Origin: DASRDZ01 sp035569495
Lineage (GTDB): Bacteria; Chloroflexota; Dormibacteria; Aeolococcales; Aeolococcaceae
Length of the DNA: 64,000 nt
Assembly: GCA_035569495.1 (NCBI GenBank)
Contig: DATMMX010000051.1
Span: forward strand, 62,001 to 126,000
Reading direction: 5' to 3'
Position 1 is the first letter of the stretch; every line of letters begins with the position of its first letter. This document shows, one piece after another, positions 42,052-50,071 of the stretch. The notes beneath the pieces were generated by a model. The model did not search any database and was not told where the DNA came from. It saw only the letters and a program-made list of their open reading frames with translations. The position numbers and the translations under genes are program-made.

Positions 42052-43008
42052 ATGCCCGCTGTCAGCGCCGACACCACCGCCCTTCCCCGGCTCCGCCCGG
42101 TGGACCCCGCCTCGCGGCCCCGCCGGGTCGCCGAGGTCATCGATGCCATCACCGCCGTGGAGGGCGCGGGCTTCATGGTCCGCCGTCCCTTCCGCGACAT
42201 GCGGGTGACCGACCCCTTCCTGCTCCTCGACCACCTCGGCGCCGTCGAGTACGGCCCCGGCGAGGCGACCGGCGCGCCCGACCACCCCCACCGCGGCTTC
42301 GAGACGGTCACCTACATCATGGACGGCGCCATCCAGCACCGCGACTCGATGGGCGGCGGCGGCCTGATCAGCGACGGCGCCACCCAGTGGATGACCGCGG
42401 GCGCGGGCATCGTCCACTCCGAGATGCCGCCGGACTCGCTGGTGCGCAGCGGCGGCCTCTTCCACGGCACCCAGCTCTGGGTCAACCTGCCGCGTGACGC
42501 CAAGTGGTCGACGCCGAAGTACCAGGACATCGAGCCCGGGCTGGTCCGCCTGCTCGCCTCGCCCGACGCGGGCGTGCTGGTGCGGCTGATCGCCGGGACG
42601 CTCGACGGCTTCGAGGGCCCCGGCGCGACGCACACACCGATCACCTACGCGCACGCCTCTCTGGCCGCGGGGGCGCGACTGCAGACCGCGTGGCGCACGG
42701 ACTTCAACGCGCTGGTCTACGTGCTCGCCGGCAGCGGTTCGGTGGGCGACGAGCAGACGCCGATCCACGAGGGACAGCTCGCCGTCTTCGGTGCGGGCGA
42801 CCACATCACCGTGAGCGCTTCGGAGACGCAGCCCGCGGGGACGTCGACACTGGAGGTGCTCCTGCTCGGTGGCCGGCCCATCCGTGAGCCGATCGCCCAC
42901 TACGGGCCCTTCGTGATGAACACCCGCGAGGAGATCATCCAGGCGATCGAGGACTACCAGCAGGGGCGGATGGGCTCGATCCCCGCGGTGCACGCGCCGC
43001 TCTCCTGA
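42052..43008 (+). CDS. Pirin family protein
   Basis: 318-residue bicupin. The metal-binding N-terminal cupin has the motif HPHRGFETVTYI and TAGAGIVHSEMP, giving the usual three His and one Glu. The C-terminal cupin (about 180-290) shows LYVLAGSG-like FNALVYVLAG. Pirins act as quercetin 2,3-dioxygenases or redox-sensing partners of transcription factors; which applies here is unknown. Monocistronic. Confidence 0.92.
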   Translation: MPAVSADTTALPRLRPVDPASRPRRVAEVIDAITAVEGAGFMVRRPFRDMRVTDPFLLLDHLGAVEYGPGEATGAPDHPHRGFETVTYIMDGAIQHRDSMGGGGLISDGATQWMTAGAGIVHSEMPPDSLVRSGGLFHGTQLWVNLPRDAKWSTPKYQDIEPGLVRLLASPDAGVLVRLIAGTLDGFEGPGATHTPITYAHASLAAGARLQTAWRTDFNALVYVLAGSGSVGDEQTPIHEGQLAVFGAGDHITVSASETQPAGTSTLEVLLLGGRPIREPIAHYGPFVMNTREEIIQAIEDYQQGRMGSIPAVHAPLS

Positions 43009-43155
43009 CCGGGCGGTCGGGAGGCGCGCGTGGAGCGGCTGTGACGCGCAATGACGGTCCTGACACAGCCGTTCTGACACCGCGGCCGCTGCCGTAGCGT
43101 TGTCGGCGACGCACTTCCTGGGCGTCGCGGACAGCGGTACGGAGCGGCTTTGGCG

Positions 43156-43392
43156 ATGACACGGGTCACCTGCATGGATGGCGAGCACACCCTTCCCCTG
43201 AGCGTCCAGCTCAGCCTCTCCGACGGCGCCGACCGGGCCGCCACCATCCTGGCCCTGTCGCACTGCCCGGCGTGCCCCGACGTCCACCTCATCGCGGCGC
43301 GCTTCGCGGGGATGCAGGCGTGCCCCTGCTGCTGCACGGTGTGGTGGATCGACGGCGACAAGGTGCGCTGCACCCACGCCGCCGCCGCCTAG
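43156..43392 (+). CDS. Small Cys-rich protein
   Basis: 78-residue protein. The C-terminal half has CPACPDVH, CPCCC and a final CTH, that is seven Cys and several His, a likely metal-binding module. Codons are strongly GC3-biased, supporting a real gene. ATG chosen over a TTG two codons earlier. It converges on the molybdopterin oxidoreductase gene with only 3 nt between stops. No family recognised. The 147-nt spacer before it has two TGACAC direct repeats. Confidence 0.6.
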   Translation: MTRVTCMDGEHTLPLSVQLSLSDGADRAATILALSHCPACPDVHLIAARFAGMQACPCCCTVWWIDGDKVRCTHAAAA

Positions 43393-43395
43393 GGC

Positions 43396-45660
43396 TCAGA
43401 CCAGGGCGGTCTCGACCAGCTCGACCTGCACCGGGATGCCGTTGAGCACGGCGTTGCCGGAGAGCGGGTCGATCAGCGTCTCGTCGGTGAGCAGGTTGCT
43501 GTTGACGCCGGCGTACTCGGCGGCCACCGACTGGCGCGTGCCCGGCTGGCCGTGGCCCCAGCCGTGGGGCAGGCTGACCACGCCGGGCATGATCTCGTCG
43601 GTCACCTCGACGGGGGCGACCAGCGTGCCGACGCGGGAGCTGACGCGGGCCTGGCCGCCGTCCTGCAGTTGCAGGCGTTCGGCGTCCTGCGGGTTGACGT
43701 AGAGGGTGCAGCGCGGCTTGCCGCGGACCAGCATCTCGATGTTGTGCATCCAGGAGTTGTTGCTGCGCAGGTCGCGGCGGCCGATCAGGACCATGCCCGT
43801 GGCGCCGCGAGTTTCTGCCAGCCGCTGCCGCAACCTTTTGGCGTCGTCGAGCAGGGGTTGGGGGGCGAGCTCGATGGTGCCGCTGCGGGTGCGCAGGGTC
43901 TCGGGGATGCGCGGCTGGAGGGGGCCGAGGTCGACGCCGTTGGGCTGGTCGCGGAGCTGTTGCAGGGTGAGGCCGCCCGGGTTGGTGCCGAAGCCGTCGC
44001 CGTAGGGGCCGCTGCGCAGGGCGAGGTCGATGAGGCGCTCCGGGCCCGGGGTGTCGCCGAGCGCGGCGAGGATCTCCTCGCGGTCGCGGCCGAAGATGCG
44101 CGAGCCCTCGTCGTGGACGGTCAGCTCGACGGCGCGGGTGATGGTGAGCTGCTCGATGACGTCCTTGTCCACGCGGCCGGTGCCATCGCCGGGAGCGACG
44201 GCGGCGGCGAGGCGGAGCAGGGTTTCCCATTCGGGGAGCTGCGTGGCGGGCAGGGGGATGGCGGGGTCGGCCCAGCGGGCGTTGTTGCGCACCGCCAGGT
44301 TGTTGAGCAGCACGTCGTAGTGCGGCTGCTCCAGCGGCGACGGCGCGGGCAGCACCACGTCGGCGAGGCGCACCGTCTCGTGCAGGTAGAGGTCGAGGCT
44401 GACCATGAAGTCGAGCGACTCGAGCGCCCCGGTGAGACGGGCGACGTTGGGTGTGGAGACGCACGGGTTTCCGCCAACTGTGACCAGAGCTCGGATCTGG
44501 CCATCGCCGGGCACGTCGATCTCCTCGGCCAGCGCCGCGACCGGCAGCTCGCCGAAGCTCTCCGGCAGGTTGCGCACCCGCGTCGTCCAGCGGCCGAACT
44601 GGGCGCCCTTGCCCCTGCCCGACGCGCCGCGCGTGGTCGGGCCGCCGGTGGCGGGCAGGGTGAACATGGCGCCGCCGGGGCTGTCGAAGTGGCCGCTGAG
44701 CACGTTGACCACGTCGACCAGCCACGAGGCCAGGGTGCCGAACTCCTGGGTGCAGGTGCCGATGCGGCCGTAGATGGCGCCGGTCGGCGCCGCGGCGAAC
44801 TCGCGCGTCATGCGGCGGATGGTCTGCGCGTCGACGCCGCAGTGCGTGGCGACCGCCTCGGGTGTCAGGTGCTCGACCAGCGCGCGCACCTCCTCCACCC
44901 CGCTGACGTGCGGCTGCAGGCGGCCGAGGTCGACCAGGTTCTCGTCGAACAGCGTGTGCGCCATGGCGGCGAGCAGGAAGGCGTCGGTGCCGGGGCGGAT
45001 GAAGACGTGCTCGTCGGCGTGCTTCGCGGTCTGGGTGCGCCGCGGGTCGACCACCACCACCTTGCCGCCGCGCCTGCGGATGTCGCGCAGCCGCCCGGGC
45101 ATGTCCGGCGCGGTCATCAGGCTGCCGTTGCTGGCGTAGGGGTTGGCGCCGAGGATGACCAGGTGGTCGGTGCGGTCGAGGTCGGGCACGGGCAGGTGGG
45201 CGCCGCTGCCGAACATCAGCGCGCCGCTGACCTGCTTGGGCATCTGGTCGACCGAGCTGGCGGTGTAGAGGTTGCGCGAGCCGAGGGCGGCCAGGAAGCT
45301 GCGCAGGTAGAGCATCAGCGAGAGGCTGTGCGCGCCCGCGTTGCCGAGGTAGACCGCGACTGCGTGGCGGCCGTGCTCCTCGATGACTCGGCCGAGTCCG
45401 CGCTCGACGGCCTCGAACGCCTCGTCCCAGGTGCATTCGACCAGGCGGCCGTCTCTGCGCACCAGCGGCGTGCGCAGCCGGTCGGGGTCGTCGTGGAGGT
45501 CGGCGAGGGCGACGCCCTTGGGACAGATGAAGCCGCGGCTGAAGACGTCGTCGTCGTTGCCGCGCAGGCGCAGCTTTCCCTGGTCGTCGTGGTCGAGGGT
45601 CAGGCCGCAGGTGGCCTCGCAGAGCGGGCAGATCACCGTCGCCGTGCCGTCAATGCTCAT
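43396..45660 (-). CDS. Molybdopterin-dependent oxidoreductase (DMSO-reductase family)
   Basis: 754-residue molybdenum enzyme. The N-terminal [4Fe-4S] ligands are C11, C14, C18 and C46 (CPLCEATC and FICPKG). The bis-MGD binding domains follow (LGANPYASNG, GNPCVSTPN) and the C-terminal aspartate-decarboxylase-like domain (about 620-740) has SNNSWMHN and LPHGWGHGQPG. Ser/Asp rather than Cys or Sec appears around the Mo-ligand position (ASSVDQMP). No Tat signal, so cytoplasmic. It follows cysC by 22 nt with GGAGGG, so it belongs to the sulfate assimilation operon. The reaction is unknown: formate-, sulfur- or N-oxide-type chemistry are possible. Confidence 0.9.
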   Translation of the reverse strand: MSIDGTATVICPLCEATCGLTLDHDDQGKLRLRGNDDDVFSRGFICPKGVALADLHDDPDRLRTPLVRRDGRLVECTWDEAFEAVERGLGRVIEEHGRHAVAVYLGNAGAHSLSLMLYLRSFLAALGSRNLYTASSVDQMPKQVSGALMFGSGAHLPVPDLDRTDHLVILGANPYASNGSLMTAPDMPGRLRDIRRRGGKVVVVDPRRTQTAKHADEHVFIRPGTDAFLLAAMAHTLFDENLVDLGRLQPHVSGVEEVRALVEHLTPEAVATHCGVDAQTIRRMTREFAAAPTGAIYGRIGTCTQEFGTLASWLVDVVNVLSGHFDSPGGAMFTLPATGGPTTRGASGRGKGAQFGRWTTRVRNLPESFGELPVAALAEEIDVPGDGQIRALVTVGGNPCVSTPNVARLTGALESLDFMVSLDLYLHETVRLADVVLPAPSPLEQPHYDVLLNNLAVRNNARWADPAIPLPATQLPEWETLLRLAAAVAPGDGTGRVDKDVIEQLTITRAVELTVHDEGSRIFGRDREEILAALGDTPGPERLIDLALRSGPYGDGFGTNPGGLTLQQLRDQPNGVDLGPLQPRIPETLRTRSGTIELAPQPLLDDAKRLRQRLAETRGATGMVLIGRRDLRSNNSWMHNIEMLVRGKPRCTLYVNPQDAERLQLQDGGQARVSSRVGTLVAPVEVTDEIMPGVVSLPHGWGHGQPGTRQSVAAEYAGVNSNLLTDETLIDPLSGNAVLNGIPVQVELVETALV

Positions 45661-45682
45661 GCGGGTGCCGCCCTCCGGGTGA

Positions 45683-46231
45683 TTACGCGGTGTGGCCGTG
45701 CGTGCCGACGGCGTCGAACTGCTCGATGGCCTCGAGCACGCGGTCGAGCGACTCGGCGACGCTCTCCCTGGCGCTGTCGACCTTGACCTCGGGATGCAGC
45801 GGGGCCTCGTAGGGGTCGGACACGCCGGTGAAGTTGGCGATCTCCCCGGCCAGCGCCTTCTTGTAGAGGCCCTTGACGTCGCGGCGCACCAGCTCGTCCA
45901 TCTCGCAGTCGACGTGGACCTCGATGAAACGGCCGATCATGGCCCGAACCTCGTCGCGCACCTCGCGGTACGGCGAGATCGCCGAGACCAGCACGGTGAC
46001 GCCGTTGCGGGTGAGCAGGTGGGCGACGAAGCCGATGCGGCGGATGTTGACGTCGCGGTCTTCCTTGGAGAAGCCGAGGCCCTTGCTCAGGTTCTCGCGG
46101 ACCACGTCGCCGTCGAGCACCTCGACGCGGCGGCCGCGCGAGCGCAGCTCCGCCTCCAGGGCGTTGGCCAGCGTCGACTTGCCGGCGCCGCTGAGGCCGG
46201 TGAACCAGATGGTCAGCCCTGCGTCACTCAC
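45683..46231 (-). CDS. cysC: Adenylylsulfate (APS) kinase
   Basis: 182 residues. Walker A GLSGAGKST, the LDGDVVRENLSKGLGFSKEDR motif (as LDGDVVREN and LGFSKEDRDVNIRRIGFV) and the VSAISPYREVRDEVR segment are diagnostic of APS kinase. It converts APS and ATP to PAPS, for sulfation or PAPS reduction. The GTG start overlaps the cysH TGA (GTGA). The coexistence with a four-Cys APS reductase suggests PAPS may serve sulfation. Confidence 0.95.
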   Translation of the reverse strand: MSDAGLTIWFTGLSGAGKSTLANALEAELRSRGRRVEVLDGDVVRENLSKGLGFSKEDRDVNIRRIGFVAHLLTRNGVTVLVSAISPYREVRDEVRAMIGRFIEVHVDCEMDELVRRDVKGLYKKALAGEIANFTGVSDPYEAPLHPEVKVDSARESVAESLDRVLEAIEQFDAVGTHGHTA

Positions 46232-46989
46232 GATGCGTCGTCTCCTTCGGTCGCGTCCTGCGGGCGGCCGTGGATGCCGCACTCCTTGTCGATCCCGGAT
46301 TCCCACCACCAGCGCCCGGCGCGCTCGTCCTCGCCCGGCTGCACCGCGCGGGTGCACGGCGCGCAGCCGATGCTGGTGTAGCCCTTCTCGTACAGCGGGT
46401 GCAGCGGCACGCCGCGCTCGCGCAGGTGGTCGCGCACCTGCGCCTCCGTCCAGCCCGCCACCGGGTTGACCTTGGCGACGCCGCCGTGGGCCACGTCGTG
46501 CTCCACCAGAGGGGTGCCCTGGCGGCGCTCCGACTGGGTGCGGCGCAGGCCGGTGAACCAGGCGTCGACGCCGCCGAGGATGCGCTCCAGCGGCTCCACC
46601 TTGCGGATGTGGCAGCAGTCGAGGCGCATCTGCACCGAGCTGTAGAAGGCGTTGACGCCGTTCTGCGTGGTGTAGTCGCTGAGCATCGCCGCGTCGGGGT
46701 GGACCACCTCGATGGCGCGGCCGAAATGCGCGCGCAGCGTGTCGATGTACTCGTATGTCTCCTGGGGCAGCCGGCCGGTGTCGATGGTGACCACGCGGAC
46801 GCCGACGTCGACGCTGATCGCCATGTCGGCGACGGCGACGCCCTCGGCCTGCAGCCCGGTGACCACCACGCTGCGCCGCGGCCCGAAACGCTGCAGCGCC
46901 CAGGCGATCACCTCGCGCGGGTGGGCGCCGTCGAGCTGCTCCGCGGCGCGCGCCAGCTCACCGGCGAGCGGGCTCGCCAATTGGGTCAC
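46228..46989 (-). CDS. cysH: APS/PAPS reductase with [4Fe-4S] cysteines
   Basis: 253-residue CysH. The cysteine pairs C125-C126 (LDCCHIRK) and C209/C212 (IGCAPCTR) bind the [4Fe-4S] cluster of APS-type reductases. The catalytic Cys is C237 in ECGIH. The P-loop-like VVVTGLQAEG and DTGRLPQETYEY segments bind the nucleotide. It reduces APS to sulfite with thioredoxin in the cytoplasm. GTG start overlapping sat (GTGA). No sulfite reductase is in the window. Confidence 0.95.
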   Translation of the reverse strand: MTQLASPLAGELARAAEQLDGAHPREVIAWALQRFGPRRSVVVTGLQAEGVAVADMAISVDVGVRVVTIDTGRLPQETYEYIDTLRAHFGRAIEVVHPDAAMLSDYTTQNGVNAFYSSVQMRLDCCHIRKVEPLERILGGVDAWFTGLRRTQSERRQGTPLVEHDVAHGGVAKVNPVAGWTEAQVRDHLRERGVPLHPLYEKGYTSIGCAPCTRAVQPGEDERAGRWWWESGIDKECGIHGRPQDATEGDDAS

Positions 46990-48155
46990 ACCAGCGCCTC
47001 ACCCGCCGGCCTGCTGTACGCCTCGCGCAGCACCTCGGCCACCTCGGGACGGGTGAAGGTGTGGGGCACGTCGCCGCCCTCGGAGAGCAGCTTGCGCACC
47101 GCGGTGCCGCTGAGCATGACGTGCTGCTCGCGGTCGTGCGGGCAGGTGCGCGCGCTGGCCATCGACTCGCAGGCGTTGCACCAGAAGGTGTGCTCGAACT
47201 TGAACGCGGTGTAGCCCAGGCGCGCGGCGCCGCCGAGCTCGTCGTAGAGGAGCTGGGCGTCGTAGGTGCCGTAGTAATTGCCAACCCCGGCAGCATCGCG
47301 GCCGATGATGAAGTGGGTGCAGCCGTAGTTGCGGCGCACCAGGCCGTGGTACACGGCCTCGCGGGGGCCGGCGTAGCGCATCGCCGCGGGGAAGGTGGCC
47401 AGCAGCACGCGCTGCGCCGGGTAGTAGTTGCGCAGCAGCACGTCGTAGCAGCGCATCCGCACCGGGGCGGGGATGTCGTCGTCCTTGGTGGCGCCGACCA
47501 GGGGGTGGAGCAGCAGTCCGTCGACCTGCTCCAGGGCCACCTTGGTGAGGTACTCGTGGGCACGGTGCACCGGGTTGCGGGTCTGGAACGCGACCACGGT
47601 GTTCCAGTCGCGCTCGGCGAACGACTTGCGCGTCTGCGCGGGCGTCAGGGCCTGCGCGTCGCCTGACGCGGGCAGCGCGGTGACCGGGCCGCCGACCAGC
47701 AGGCTGCCGCCGCGGCGCATCGCGGTCACGCCCGGGTGGGCGTCGTCGGTGGTGCGGTAGACCTCGCTCGCCTCGCGCTCCACGTCGCGGCTGAACACCT
47801 CGTCGACGGTGAGCACCCCGCGCAGCGCGCCCTCAGCGTCGCGCAGGGCCACCTCGGCGCCCGGCCTCGCGGCCGCCGCCTGCTCCTCGGTGAGGGTCAG
47901 GGTGATGGGCAGGGTCCAGGGCGTGCCGTCGCCCAGCTCGGCGCGCTCGACCACCGACTCGTAGTCGTTCCTGGTGAGGAACCCGGCGATCGGCGAATAC
48001 GCGCCGTCGGCGATCAGCTCCAAGTCGGCCTGCTCGGAGGAGCTGAGCTCGATGCTGGGGAGCTGCTCGGCGCGGGCGCGCAGGCCGGCGGCCTCGGCCT
48101 GCGCGGCGCGGCGGTCGACCAGGGTGCCGCCGAGCGGCGCGACCAGGCCGCTCAT
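46986..48155 (-). CDS. sat: Sulfate adenylyltransferase (ATP sulfurylase)
   Basis: 389-residue homomeric ATP sulfurylase. The nucleotide-binding motif QTRNPVHRAHE, the LLHPLVG segment, the GRDAAGVGNYYGTYDAQ region (as GRDAAGVG) and the zinc-type cysteines CNACESM and CPHD near the C-terminus match Sat. It makes APS from ATP and sulfate. ATG at 48155 is preferred (GGAG about 9 nt upstream); an ATG six codons earlier is possible. The ATG overlaps the TGA of a 23-codon leader ORF. First enzyme of the sat-cysH-cysC-oxidoreductase operon. Confidence 0.95.
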   Translation of the reverse strand: MSGLVAPLGGTLVDRRAAQAEAAGLRARAEQLPSIELSSSEQADLELIADGAYSPIAGFLTRNDYESVVERAELGDGTPWTLPITLTLTEEQAAAARPGAEVALRDAEGALRGVLTVDEVFSRDVEREASEVYRTTDDAHPGVTAMRRGGSLLVGGPVTALPASGDAQALTPAQTRKSFAERDWNTVVAFQTRNPVHRAHEYLTKVALEQVDGLLLHPLVGATKDDDIPAPVRMRCYDVLLRNYYPAQRVLLATFPAAMRYAGPREAVYHGLVRRNYGCTHFIIGRDAAGVGNYYGTYDAQLLYDELGGAARLGYTAFKFEHTFWCNACESMASARTCPHDREQHVMLSGTAVRKLLSEGGDVPHTFTRPEVAEVLREAYSRPAGEALV

Positions 48156-48223
48156 CGCCCGGACGCTCCGCATGGCGCCATCGCGCCGTGGAAGCGGTCC
48201 GTCGTGGGCCTGGGGTCGGGCAT
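48152..48223 (-). CDS. Putative 23-residue leader peptide upstream of sat
   Basis: Short frame beginning MPDPRPTTDRF and ending with a Cys six residues before the C-terminus (CGASGR). It has a strong ribosome site AGGAG 6 nt before its ATG, better than that of sat. Its TGA overlaps the sat ATG (ATGA), so sat translation would depend on ribosomes finishing the leader. Coding is not proven by conservation here. A role in cysteine sensing is only suggested. Confidence 0.5.
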   Translation of the reverse strand: MPDPRPTTDRFHGAMAPCGASGR

Positions 48224-48684
48224 GCCGGTCTCCTGCTCGATCGATGGGCGGCGCGGGCGGCCGTGGCCGTGGCGCCGCAAGAGGCCCTCCAATTGTAGGT
48301 TGCAGCACGTTTCCGGCGAATTCCGCGAGCCAATGCTGACAGCCGGGGCGTGGGCTATGGTGACATCGTTTGTGACGCCATGCGCATTCCCGGATGTGAT
48401 CATCGCGCCGTGGTCGATGCGCGCGCGGCGCGTCGCTTTCCGGCGAATGTTTCGATCGCTTGCGTATCGTGCCGCAGACCTGACGAATCGCTGACGATCT
48501 AGACGTTTTGCCCACCGCGCATAGGCCGCATGTGCAGGTCGTTGACGCGTGCGTCACGTGCATTCGTCACGGAGCGGTTGGGCGCCGACCGGAACGTATT
48601 GCATATCGGTACACTCGCTTGGGCAACGCGGCGACGGACGCGGGCACCAATTGTTCTACAGGAATTCTGAGGGCAGTTCTCGAC
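48156..48684. other. Divergent regulatory region between sat and the IclR gene
   Basis: 529 nt, more AT-rich than its surroundings. It contains the sat leader ORF and promoter. On the IclR side it contains TACACT (48610-48615) without a good -35, a TTGACG (48542-48547) and two CGTCACG direct repeats around 48552-48571. No riboswitch fold or other RNA gene was recognised. Confidence 0.45.
48292..48320 (-). promoter_or_regulatory. Promoter of the sulfate assimilation operon
   Basis: On the minus strand TACAAT (48297-48292) is a near-perfect -10; TTCGCC (48320-48315) at 17 bp is a weak -35. Transcription would begin near 48285, giving a leader of about 130 nt that contains the leader ORF. Confidence 0.55.
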
Positions 48685-49413
48685 GTGAACGAAGCGGACG
48701 GTTCGGGGGTCAAGTCAGCAGAGCGGGCGCTCACCATCCTTGAGCTGTTCAGCCGGCCCGGGCGGGCGCTGACGTTCACACAGGTGGCGGAGCTGCTCGG
48801 GTATCCGCGGTCGAGTCTGCACGGACTGCTGCGCACACTCACCGATCGCGGCTGGCTGCGTCTCGACCCGGCGACGCGACGCTTCACCCTGGGTCTGCGC
48901 GCCTGGCAGGCGGGCGTCGCCCACCGTCCCGCCGTCGAACTGGAGCGCACCACCCGGCCGGTCGTCGACCAGCTCCAGTCCACGCTCGACGGTCGCGTCC
49001 ACGTCTCGGTGCTCGACGACGGTGACGCCGTCGCCGTTGTGCACACCGGTGACGACACCGGCCGCCGCGTCGGCGCGCACAGCAGCAGCTGCGGCCGTGT
49101 GCTGCTCGCCCACCTCGACCGCACCCAGGTGGAGCGCCGCCTGGCGGGCCGCGTGCACGAACCCGTCGACGAGCTGCACCGCACCCTCGAGACGGTGCGC
49201 GACCAGGGCTTCGCCGAGGGCGACAGTGACATCGAGGCGGGCCTCAGCACCCTGGCCGTGCCGCTGCGCAATCGCAGCGGCGAGGTGGTCGCCGCGCTCG
49301 CCGTCACCACGCCGCCGAGCCGGCTCGAAGACGGTGGTCGCGAGCGCGCCCTGGATGCGCTGCGCCAGGCGGCCGCCCGGCTCTCGGCGGCGCTGTCGCC
49401 CGTCCCCGCTTAG
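48685..49413 (+). CDS. IclR-family transcriptional regulator
   Basis: 242-residue regulator. The winged helix (about residues 10-70) shows KSAERALTILELFSRPGRAL and LLGYPRSSLHGLLRTLTDRGWL. The GAF-like effector domain follows with SSCGRVLLAHL and FAEGDSDIEAGLSTLAVPL, the usual IclR ligand-pocket motifs. The GTG at 48685 is chosen; a longer open frame from 48508 lacks conservation and has AT-rich promoter-like DNA. It may control the divergent sulfur operon or the downstream lipid genes; neither is shown. Confidence 0.9.
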   Translation: MNEADGSGVKSAERALTILELFSRPGRALTFTQVAELLGYPRSSLHGLLRTLTDRGWLRLDPATRRFTLGLRAWQAGVAHRPAVELERTTRPVVDQLQSTLDGRVHVSVLDDGDAVAVVHTGDDTGRRVGAHSSSCGRVLLAHLDRTQVERRLAGRVHEPVDELHRTLETVRDQGFAEGDSDIEAGLSTLAVPLRNRSGEVVAALAVTTPPSRLEDGGRERALDALRQAAARLSAALSPVPA

Positions 49414-49417
49414 CGGT

Positions 49418-50059
49418 TCAGCGGCCGGCCGCGGCGGGCAGCCGCTCCTCGATCCAGCGCTCCAGCGCGGGGCCGCTCTCCCACGACGTGATCAGCGCGT
49501 AGCGCGGATGCGGACCCGGGTGCCACACCACGTGCCACAGGCGCTCGGTGTCGATCACCACCTGGCGTCCCTTGGGCAGTGCGATGCGCGACTCGGTCGC
49601 CGGGTCGTCCTTGTCCTCGCGCAGGATCATGTACGAGTCGGGGTTGTCGGTCAGCTCCAGCCAGGAGCGCACCACCCAGCCCTCGCCGTCGGGGTTGAGG
49701 CGGTTGTTGTCGTCGAGGTGGAGCTGGCGAATCGCCGTCGCCTCGTCGCTGGGGTTGAGCTTGATGATGCGCACCCGTCCGTATCGCGCGCCGGCCTGCT
49801 CCACGTAGCGCACCAGCGTCGGACACTTCTCCGCGTTGGCCGTCCAGATGCCGTCCTTGTCGGGCTTGCCGTGGTCCCAGAAGCCGGCGCACTCCATCTC
49901 ACCGCGGGCGGAGGCGATGGGCGCGAAGTTGGTGTCGCCGCCGCTCTTCCAATCCATGTAGTCGAGGCCGAGGAACTCGGCGTCGGGCACCGGCGGCCCG
50001 TCGTAGTCGCGGAGAACGACGAAGCCCTTCTCGTTCATCACGTCCAGTTTCGGGTGCAT
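49418..50059 (-). CDS. Aspartyl/asparaginyl beta-hydroxylase-like (Fe/2OG oxygenase fold) protein
   Basis: 213-residue protein. The segment QLHLDDNNR contains an HxD pair, and the later LWHVVWHPGPHPRYALITSW supplies a distal His and the Arg that would bind 2-oxoglutarate, an arrangement like the cupin-type aspartyl/asparaginyl hydroxylases. Substrate unknown. ATG with GGAG 6 nt upstream. It follows the fatty acyl-CoA reductase gene by 12 nt, so it may act on the same lipid pathway. Confidence 0.68.
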   Translation of the reverse strand: MHPKLDVMNEKGFVVLRDYDGPPVPDAEFLGLDYMDWKSGGDTNFAPIASARGEMECAGFWDHGKPDKDGIWTANAEKCPTLVRYVEQAGARYGRVRIIKLNPSDEATAIRQLHLDDNNRLNPDGEGWVVRSWLELTDNPDSYMILREDKDDPATESRIALPKGRQVVIDTERLWHVVWHPGPHPRYALITSWESGPALERWIEERLPAAAGR

Positions 50060-50071
50060 GGGACTCCTCGC

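Noticed and set aside
48156..48290. SAM or cobalamin riboswitch in the sat leader
   Set aside because: None of the conserved core motifs of these riboswitches was recognised; a leader peptide explains the region better.
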